Assembly: GCA_023389455.1 (NCBI GenBank) | Contig: JAEWEJ010000082.1 | Location: 1-37,203 of the forward strand | DNA from: Actinomycetes bacterium | Lineage (GTDB): Bacteria > Actinomycetota > Actinomycetes > Actinomycetales > Cellulomonadaceae | Reading direction: 5' to 3' | Length of the DNA: 37,203 nt | Shown here: one piece after another, positions 31,617 to 37,203 of the stretch | Position numbering within the stretch: position 1 is the stretch's first letter | Layout of the letters: the number at the start of each line of letters is the position of its first letter | Notes under the pieces: generated by a model | Database searches by the model: none | What the model saw: only the letters and a program-made list of their open reading frames with translations | Told to the model about the DNA's origin: nothing | Made by a program: the position numbers and the translations under genes

Positions 31617-33398
31617 TCAGCCCTCGGGGAGCTCGAACAGGAGCATCGCCCCGCCGAGGTCTCCCGCGGACTCCCAGTGCTGCTGGGCGTAGTCCAGCGC
31701 GGCGTCGCCCGGCTCGAGCAGCACGTGCGTGGCGCCGAACCGGTCCCCCAGCGCCAGCAGCTGGTCGGGCCGCAGCTGGTGGAACCCCCCGGTCCCGCAC
31801 TCGAGCGGGGTCGGGACCCCGAGCGCACGGAGACGCTCGTTGTACTGCTGCCAGGGCTCGCCGCCATAGGGCACGCTCTTGCAGTCGACGACGACGGCGC
31901 GCCGGCTCATCAGGCGCAGCCAGGTGAAGTCGGGACGTGCCGCGATCACCGACCCGGGCGGCGTGAGCTCCTCGACGCGGTGGCCCATCGACACGGCACC
32001 GTCGTCGGGCTTGTAGTCCACCCGCAGCGGCACGAACCCTGTCGCCCTGGCCCCGAACGCCAGAAGCACGGCCACGGTCAACGCCGCGCCCGCCCGGACG
32101 GCGGCCGGCAGCAGGCGCGGGCGCCACGGGCCGACCACCAGAGTGGCGACGGCCATGCCGGCCACCAGCGCCACGGCGATGAGGAACGTCGCCGTGGGGA
32201 CGTTCTCGATGTTCGTCCGGAACCGCGTGAGGTTGGCGTACGTCAGGCCGTGCCAGAGCACGAACACCCCGACGCCGACGGCCGACAGCAGCAGCCCGAG
32301 CCCGCGGCGCCGCACGTCCGTCGCCCGTGACAGCAGCAGGACGCACGTGAACGGGGCGAAGGGCGCGATGCCCATGACGAAGCGGTACAGGAAGAACTGC
32401 TCCCCCAGCGTCTGGAAGGGCTCGATGTCGGCGAGGTCCGTGACGAGCGCGACCAGCACCACCAGGGCGGGTGCGACGAGCAGAGCGGCGGCTCGCAGCG
32501 ACCGCCGGGGAGTGACGAGCGCGGCAGCGACACCGAGGAGGACCACGACGACCCCGTCGCGGACCACCACCGGAGGCCACGTGTCCGGGGCGCAGTGCCC
32601 GGGCGACGCGGTCGCGCAGATGTCGACGACGTCCTGGGACCCCGCAACGAGGCCGCGCAGCACGCCCACGCCGTACACGGCGCCGAGGATGAGCGCCACG
32701 GCGAGCGGGAACCACCGCACGACCCGGTCGCGCGTCCGGTCGCGCTGGACGACCCATGCCACGAGCAGGGCTCCCGCGACCACCGTGCCGTGCTGCACGT
32801 GCACGACGGTGGTGAGCGCCGCGACGACGAGCGCCGCGCGGTCGCGGCGCGTGATGAGCAGGACCACGGTGAGGAACCCCAGGGCCCCGCCGAGGCCGTT
32901 CGGCACGGCCTCGCGGTGGATCACGAGGAACGTGCCGAGCGCGAAGTACGGGCCGGTGACGAGCATGGCGCCGGCCAGCAGCTCCAGGCCCCGGGCACGC
33001 CGAGGCAACCAGGCGTCGGCGAGGAGCACCACGCCGAGAGCGGTGACGACGACGGAGGCGAGCCAGTACGCGAAGTACACCGGCGCCCGCAGCCCGGCGC
33101 TCTCGGCGACTGCGGTGATCGCGTCGAACAGGATGTGCGGCTGCGGGGCGTCGGCGTTGAACCAGTCGTTGACGTACGCGGTCGGATCAGCCCACGAGAT
33201 GCCCTTGATGGACAGGAGCACCTGCTCGCCGTAGCCGTACTCGTACCCGGCGGCGACGGCCTGCGTCGCGAGCACGATGACCAGCGCCACCGCCGCGACG
33301 CGCGCGACCAGCCGCGTCCGGCGGTGCGCGGCGACCCGGGTCAGCGTCCCCCCCGGGTCACGCTGGCGGCCCAGGACGACCTCCCGGGCCGCCGTCAT
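31617..33398 (-). CDS. Polytopic membrane protein, possible GT-C-like glycosyltransferase
   Basis: A 593-residue protein with a basic N-terminus, one span, a first outside loop of about 60 residues (ISWADPTAYVNDWFNADAPQPH), then about ten spans to residue 450 and a soluble C-terminal region containing DYKPDDGAVSMGHRVEEL and GATHVLLEPGD. A large acidic first loop followed by many spans and a soluble tail is the general GT-C shape, and it resembles the 27413 protein in layout though not clearly in sequence. I do not recognise a named family. The ATG overlaps the stop of the upstream Gfo/Idh oxidoreductase gene (ATGA), which places it in the operon that makes the presumed diacetamido-uronate sugar. 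It may transfer or polymerise that sugar outside; this is inference. Confidence 0.6.
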   Translation of the reverse strand: MTAAREVVLGRQRDPGGTLTRVAAHRRTRLVARVAAVALVIVLATQAVAAGYEYGYGEQVLLSIKGISWADPTAYVNDWFNADAPQPHILFDAITAVAESAGLRAPVYFAYWLASVVVTALGVVLLADAWLPRRARGLELLAGAMLVTGPYFALGTFLVIHREAVPNGLGGALGFLTVVLLITRRDRAALVVAALTTVVHVQHGTVVAGALLVAWVVQRDRTRDRVVRWFPLAVALILGAVYGVGVLRGLVAGSQDVVDICATASPGHCAPDTWPPVVVRDGVVVVLLGVAAALVTPRRSLRAAALLVAPALVVLVALVTDLADIEPFQTLGEQFFLYRFVMGIAPFAPFTCVLLLSRATDVRRRGLGLLLSAVGVGVFVLWHGLTYANLTRFRTNIENVPTATFLIAVALVAGMAVATLVVGPWRPRLLPAAVRAGAALTVAVLLAFGARATGFVPLRVDYKPDDGAVSMGHRVEELTPPGSVIAARPDFTWLRLMSRRAVVVDCKSVPYGGEPWQQYNERLRALGVPTPLECGTGGFHQLRPDQLLALGDRFGATHVLLEPGDAALDYAQQHWESAGDLGGAMLLFELPEG

Positions 33399-34390
33399 GC
33401 GGGGAGGGTGACGGACCGGCCGGACACCGCCGCCTCGAGCAGGCACTCGGCCACGAGCAGCGTGGCGAGGCCTTCCCGCAGCGAGACGACGTCGTCCCGC
33501 ACGCCGAGCACGGCGTCACGGAACGCCTCGTGCTCCAGGCGCAGCGGCTCGCGCTTGGCCAGGGCGAACCTCGTGATGTCGCCCTCGGTCACTCCGCGGA
33601 AGTTCGCGACCGAGTCCCACTCGGTGGCAAAGGTGCCGTTGGCGTAGTGGGTGAGGTCCACGCCGATCGTGTCGGCCACGAAGGCCCCGCGCTCGCCGGT
33701 CACCACCGTGAGCCGCTCCTTCATCGGGGACAGCCAGTTCACGAGGTGGTTCACGATCGTCCCGTTGGCGAGCCGTCCCGTGGCCGCGACCAGGTCCTCG
33801 TGCTCGCGCCCGCTCCGTGCGGCGACCTGCGCCGCGACCGTGGTGTACGGGCTCCCGGCGATCCACGCCGTGAGGTCGATGTCGTGGGTCGCGAGGTCCT
33901 TGACCACGCCCACGTCCGCGATCCGCTGCGGGAACGGCCCCTGCCGCCGGGTGACGATCTGGTAGACGTCGCCCAGGTCGCCGGACAGCACGCGCGAACG
34001 CAGCGACTGCAGGGCGGGGTTGAACCGCTCGATGTGCCCCACGGCGCCGACCAGCCCCGCGGCCTCGAAGGCGTCCACCAGGCGCTGCGCCCCGGTGACG
34101 TCCGCAGCGATGGGCTTCTCGACCATCGTGTGCACACCTGCGGCCGCGAGCTCGAGGCCCACCGGCTCGTGGGAGATCGTCGGCGCCGCCACGACAGCCA
34201 TGTCGACGCCTGCGGCGACGAGCTGGGCGACTTCGCCGTACACGGGGATCCCCGCGGCAACGCCGTGAACGTCACCCGTGGGGTCGACGGCGCCGACCAG
34301 GTCGACGCCCGGGAGCTCGCGCAGCACCCGCGCGTGGTGCCGCCCCATCGAGCCGAGGCCCACGAGCCCCGCCCGGAGCGCGCCCGCCAT
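33395..34390 (-). CDS. Gfo/Idh/MocA sugar-nucleotide oxidoreductase, WlbA/WbpB-like
   Basis: A 331-residue NAD(P)-dependent oxidoreductase. The Rossmann motif GLGSMGRHHARVL is near residue 11, MVEKPIA carries the catalytic Lys, and KDLATHDIDLTAWI holds the active-site Asp/His region. The family oxidises C3 of sugar nucleotides; WlbA and WbpB oxidise UDP-GlcNAcA to the 3-keto form. That specific role is inferred from the neighbours: the next two genes upstream encode a DegT aminotransferase and a beta-helix acetyltransferase, the same trio as wbpB-wbpE-wbpD. The ATG shares one base with the aminotransferase stop (TGATG). The UDP-GlcNAc 6-dehydrogenase needed to start the route is not in the window. 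Confidence 0.85.
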   Translation of the reverse strand: MAGALRAGLVGLGSMGRHHARVLRELPGVDLVGAVDPTGDVHGVAAGIPVYGEVAQLVAAGVDMAVVAAPTISHEPVGLELAAAGVHTMVEKPIAADVTGAQRLVDAFEAAGLVGAVGHIERFNPALQSLRSRVLSGDLGDVYQIVTRRQGPFPQRIADVGVVKDLATHDIDLTAWIAGSPYTTVAAQVAARSGREHEDLVAATGRLANGTIVNHLVNWLSPMKERLTVVTGERGAFVADTIGVDLTHYANGTFATEWDSVANFRGVTEGDITRFALAKREPLRLEHEAFRDAVLGVRDDVVSLREGLATLLVAECLLEAAVSGRSVTLPA

Positions 34391-35484
34391 CAGGCACCCG
34401 CCCGGGCGAGCGTGTTCACCGCGGTGACGATGCGCTCGAGGTCGTCCGGGGTGAGCGAGGGGTGCACCGGCAGCGAGAGGACCTCGCGGGCGGCCTGCTC
34501 GGTGACCGGCAGGTCCACGTCCAGGCCGAACGACGGCAGCCGGTGGTTGGGGATGGGGTAGTACACCCCGCATCCCACGGCGTGCTCCTCGCGCAGCGCG
34601 GCTGCGAACGCGTCGCGGTCGCCGGGCACGCGCACCGTGTACTGGTGGTACACGTGGATGCTCCCCTCGGCGACGGTCGGCGTGGCGACCCCCTCGAGAT
34701 GCGCGTCCAGGAACGCGGCGTTGGCCTGGCGCTGCGCGGTCCAGCCGGCGAGCCGGCGCAGCTGCACCCGCCCGATCGCGGCGTGCAGGTTGGTCATCCG
34801 GGCGTTGAACCCGACGATCTCGTTCTCGTACTGCCGCTCCATCCCCTGGTTGCGCAGCAGGCGGAGCGTGCGGGCGATCTCCGGCGTCGCCGCGGACACC
34901 ATGCCGCCCTCGCCCGAGGTCATGTTCTTCGTGGGGTAGAGCGAGAACATGGCGAAGTCGCCGAACGTCCCCACCAGGTGCCCGTCGCGCCGCGCGCCGT
35001 GCGCCTGCGCGGCGTCCTCGAACAGCGCGAGGCCGTGCTCGTCCGCGACCTCGCGCAGCCCCGCGACGTCCGCCGCGTGCCCGTACAGGTGGACCGGCAT
35101 GATCGCCCGCGTCCGCGCGGTGACGCGAGCGCGCACGTCCTGCGGGTCGAGGCAGTACGAGCCCGGCTCGATGTCCGCGAACACCGGCGTGGCGCCGGTG
35201 AGTACGACGGCGTTGGCCGTGGCCGCGAAGGTGAACGACGGGACGATCACCTCGTCACCGGGTCCGATGCCGCAGGCGAGCAGGCCGAGGTGCAGGCCGG
35301 CGGTTCCGGAGTTCACCGCCACCGCGGCGCGTCCCTCCAGCAGCTCGGCGCTGAACTCCTCCTCGAACGCCGCGACCTCCGCGCCCTGGGCGAGCTGTCC
35401 CGAGCGGAGCACGGCGTCCACCGCCGCGCGCTCCTCGTCCCCGATGATCGGCTTCGCCGCCGGGATGAGCTCCTTCTCCGTCAC
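34390..35484 (-). CDS. DegT/DnrJ/EryC1 aminotransferase, WlbC/WbpE-like
   Basis: A 364-residue PLP enzyme beginning IPAAKPIIGDEERAAV. Features are VNSGTAGLHLGLLA, GDEVIVPSFTFAATANAV, the ALFEDAAQAHGA stretch, SLYPTKNMTSGEGGM with the PLP lysine, GFNARMTNLHAAIGRVQL, and VGCGVYYPIPNHRLPSF at the C-terminus. In the WbpE route it would convert UDP-3-keto-GlcNAcA to the 3-amino sugar with glutamate as donor. The GTG at 35484 overlaps the acetyltransferase stop and has GAGG upstream. It is clearly different from the FdtB-like aminotransferase at 4868, whose PLP segment reads YPTKNLGALGDGG. Assignment to the diacetamido-uronate pathway rests on context. Confidence 0.88.
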   Translation of the reverse strand: MTEKELIPAAKPIIGDEERAAVDAVLRSGQLAQGAEVAAFEEEFSAELLEGRAAVAVNSGTAGLHLGLLACGIGPGDEVIVPSFTFAATANAVVLTGATPVFADIEPGSYCLDPQDVRARVTARTRAIMPVHLYGHAADVAGLREVADEHGLALFEDAAQAHGARRDGHLVGTFGDFAMFSLYPTKNMTSGEGGMVSAATPEIARTLRLLRNQGMERQYENEIVGFNARMTNLHAAIGRVQLRRLAGWTAQRQANAAFLDAHLEGVATPTVAEGSIHVYHQYTVRVPGDRDAFAAALREEHAVGCGVYYPIPNHRLPSFGLDVDLPVTEQAAREVLSLPVHPSLTPDDLERIVTAVNTLARAGA

Positions 35485-36077
35485 TTGGCCACCTCGCGCA
35501 ACGTGCCGTCCTCGTTCTCTCGGTACAGGTCGCCCGTCTGCGGGCAACGCCACAGGTCGCCGTCGGCCTCCAGCGGCCGCCCGGCGCGCCCCACCCACCC
35601 GATCCGGCGCGCCGGCACCCCGGCGACCAGAGCGTGGTCGGGGACGTCGTGCACCACGACCGCGCCTGCCGCGACGAGCGCCCACCGCCCGATCTCCACC
35701 GGGGCGACGCACACCGAGCGTGCCCCGATGGACGCTCCCGTGCGGACCGTCACCCCGACGGCCTGCCAGTCGTGCGCGGACTTGAGCTCCCCCTCGGGCG
35801 TCACCGCCCGGGGGTACTCGTCGTTGGTCAGGACCACCGCGGGGCCGATGAAGACGCCGTCCTCGATCTCGGCCGGCTCGTAGACGAGCGCGTGGTTCTG
35901 GATCTTGGTCCGGGACCCGATGCGGACGCCCGAGCCGATGTACGCGCCGCGGCCGACGATGCAGTCCGCACCGATGACCGCTCCCTCGCGGATCTGGGCC
36001 AGGTGCCAGATCCGGGTGCGCTCGCCGACCACGGCGTCCGGGGACACGTCGGCGATGGGCTCGTTCGGATGCTCCAC
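35481..36077 (-). CDS. Left-handed beta-helix sugar N-acetyltransferase, WlbB/WbpD-like
   Basis: A 198-residue hexapeptide-repeat acetyltransferase: PIADVSPDAVVGERTRIWHLAQIREGAVIG begins the helix, KIQNHALVYEPAEIEDGVFIGPAVVLTNDEYPRA holds the likely active-site loop, and APVEIGRWALVAAGAVVVHDVPDHALVAGVPARRIGWVG closes it. The last 30 residues contain CPQTGDLYRENEDG, a short tail commonly seen after these enzymes. It would acetylate the 3-amino group from acetyl-CoA, giving UDP-GlcNAc3NAcA or a relative. The GTG at 36077 follows GGGAG closely; an upstream ATG would add 13 residues of Arg-rich sequence that does not look conserved. It is the first gene of a four-gene minus-strand operon. Confidence 0.87.
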   Translation of the reverse strand: MEHPNEPIADVSPDAVVGERTRIWHLAQIREGAVIGADCIVGRGAYIGSGVRIGSRTKIQNHALVYEPAEIEDGVFIGPAVVLTNDEYPRAVTPEGELKSAHDWQAVGVTVRTGASIGARSVCVAPVEIGRWALVAAGAVVVHDVPDHALVAGVPARRIGWVGRAGRPLEADGDLWRCPQTGDLYRENEDGTLREVAK

Positions 36078-36158
36078 GGCTCCCTCTCCACTGCGCTGGC
36101 ACCTCCGCGCCCGCACCGAGCCGGCGGGTGCACGGCCGCGGGGGCCGGCGGCACAGGC

Positions 36159-36164
36159 ACACTA
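36159..36164 (-). promoter_or_regulatory. Possible -10 element for the 36077 operon
   Basis: On the minus strand this reads TAGTGT (TANNNT), about 80 bases upstream of the acetyltransferase GTG, within the 190-base divergent region shared with rmlB. No -35 is evident. Confidence 0.35.
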
Positions 36165-36228
36165 CCAAGCGAGCGACCCTCTCCCCCGAGGACCGCACGA
36201 CGCGAGCACCCGCGGGGCGGGCTCGCGG

Positions 36229-36234
36229 TAGGCT
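36229..36234 (+). promoter_or_regulatory. -10 element of the rmlB promoter
   Basis: TAGGCT lies 34 bases before the rmlB ATG, followed by GGAGGA at 36251. The same hexamer precedes wzm. No clear -35 hexamer is present. Confidence 0.45.
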
Positions 36235-36267
36235 CCCTCGACCGACCTCTGGAGGAAGTGGACCCGC

Positions 36268-37203
36268 ATGCGCATGCTCGTCACCGGCGGTGCCGGCTTC
36301 ATCGGCTCGAACTTCGTGCACCAGGTGGTGCGGGAGCACCCGGAGGTCGAGGTGACCGTGCTCGACGCCCTGACCTACGCGGGCGACGAGAAGAGCCTGG
36401 CCCCGGTGTGGGACGCCGTCACGTTCGCCAAGGGCAGCATCACGGACCACGACGTCGTGGACGACCTGGTGCGGAACGCTGACGTGGTCGTGCACTTCGC
36501 GGCCGAGTCGCACAACGACAACTCGCTGCACGACCCGTGGCCGTTCGTGCACACCAACGTGATCGGCACCTACACGCTGCTCGAGGCCGTGCGCCGGTAC
36601 GACGTGCGCTACCACCACATCTCCACCGACGAGGTCTACGGCGACCTGGAGCTGGACGACCCGGCGAAGTTCACGCCGGACACCCCGTACAACCCGTCGA
36701 GCCCGTACTCCTCGACCAAGGCGTCCTCCGACCTGCTGGTGCGCGCCTGGGCCCGGTCGTTCGGCGTGCGCGCCACGATCTCGAACTGCTCGAACAACTA
36801 CGGCCCGTACCAGCACGTGGAGAAGTTCATCCCGCGCCAGATCACGAACGTCGTCGACGGCGTGCGGCCCAAGCTCTACGGCACCGGCGAGAACGTCCGC
36901 GACTGGATCCACGTCGAGGACCACAACTCCGCCGTGTGGGACATCATCACCAAGGGCCGCATCGGCGAGACGTACCTGATCGGCGCCGACGGCGAGGAGA
37001 ACAACAAGGCCGTCGTCGAGCTCATCCTCGAGCTCATGGGCCTCGAGCCCGACGCGTACGACCTCGTGAGCGACCGCCCGGGCCACGACCTGCGCTACGC
37101 GATCGACTCGACGAAGCTGCGCACCGAGCTCGGCTGGGCACCGCGCTACACGACGTTCCGCGACGGCCTGGCCGCCACGATCGACTGGTACCGCGCGAAC
37201 GAG
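36268..37203 (+). CDS. rmlB: dTDP-glucose 4,6-dehydratase (3' end outside window)
   Basis: The frame is open to the last base, giving 312 residues; the family usually has about 330, so only the last 20 or so are missing. TGGAGFIG (residues 6-13) binds NAD, STDEVYG at 119-125 gives the catalytic Asp121/Glu122 pair, and YSSTK supplies Tyr147 and Lys151. NNYGPYQHVEKFIP and YGTGENVRDWIHVEDH follow as in RmlB. The enzyme makes dTDP-4-keto-6-deoxyglucose, the branch point for both rhamnose (RmlC/RmlD) and the 3-amino sugar made by the fused isomerase and FdtB-like enzyme. I chose the ATG at 36268; a second ATG two codons later is possible, and GGAGGA lies upstream of both. Confidence 0.96.
   Translation, partial: MRMLVTGGAGFIGSNFVHQVVREHPEVEVTVLDALTYAGDEKSLAPVWDAVTFAKGSITDHDVVDDLVRNADVVVHFAAESHNDNSLHDPWPFVHTNVIGTYTLLEAVRRYDVRYHHISTDEVYGDLELDDPAKFTPDTPYNPSSPYSSTKASSDLLVRAWARSFGVRATISNCSNNYGPYQHVEKFIPRQITNVVDGVRPKLYGTGENVRDWIHVEDHNSAVWDIITKGRIGETYLIGADGEENNKAVVELILELMGLEPDAYDLVSDRPGHDLRYAIDSTKLRTELGWAPRYTTFRDGLAATIDWYRANE

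Noticed and set aside
1..37203. tRNA or rRNA genes, CRISPR arrays, insertion sequences, integrases and attachment sites
   Set aside because: I looked for cloverleaf arms, regularly spaced repeats, transposase motifs and flanking inverted repeats and saw none. The only long direct repeat is the DUF4214 coding pair.

Overview
This window is a very GC-rich, densely packed cell-surface polysaccharide locus. Nearly every codon ends in G or C, GTG starts are frequent, most neighbouring genes overlap by four bases (ATGA or GTGA), and promoter -10 elements look like TANNNT. These features point to an actinobacterium; a Cellulomonas-like member of the Micrococcales is my best guess, which is inference only. 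I see no tRNA, rRNA, CRISPR array, insertion sequence or phage gene. No stretch without a gene exceeds about 190 bp.

Layout. (1) 1-3944, plus strand: the C-terminal end of a Wzx-like flippase, a polyprenyl-phosphate type GT2, a DUF2304 membrane protein, a second GT2 and a GT4. (2) 4002-8322, plus: rmlA, an FdtB-like sugar aminotransferase, a GtrB-like GT2, a GtrA-like protein and a fused acetyltransferase/3,4-ketoisomerase, together a dTDP-3-acetamido-3,6-dideoxyhexose module. (3) 8361-9923: divergent rmlD and rmlC. (4) 9971-14843: two very large glycosyltransferases converging tail to tail. (5) 14840-16813, minus: two tandem GDP-mannose 4,6-dehydratase-like genes. (6) 16944-20901, plus: an FkbM methyltransferase and two tandem paralogous GT4 enzymes. 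(7) 20986-27239: a Wzm/Wzt ABC polysaccharide exporter flanked by two secreted wall enzymes, a SpoIID/LytB-like protein and a PGRP-type amidase. Both enzymes end in an almost identical 205-residue DUF4214 module. (8) 27413-31604, plus: a large GT-C-like membrane protein, a DPM1-like GT2 and a flippase-like membrane protein. (9) 31617-36077, minus: another GT-C-like membrane protein and an oxidoreductase/aminotransferase/acyltransferase trio resembling the WlbA/WlbC/WlbB (WbpB/WbpE/WbpD) route to a 2,3-diacetamido uronic acid. (10) 36268-end, plus: rmlB, cut off by the window edge.

Together the genes supply dTDP-L-rhamnose (rmlA/B/C/D, dispersed over 33 kb), a dTDP-3-amino-6-deoxyhexose, a GDP-6-deoxyhexose precursor and probably a UDP-diacetamido-uronate. 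They also supply at least eight glycosyltransferases, polyprenyl-linked sugar donors with GT-C-like acceptor enzymes, and an ABC exporter whose ATPase carries a C-terminal extension of the glycan-binding kind. The most interesting feature is the pair of DUF4214-tagged wall enzymes around the exporter. They look like a two-step peptidoglycan processing set (amidase, then a lytic transglycosylase-like enzyme) that may open or prepare the wall where the polymer emerges.
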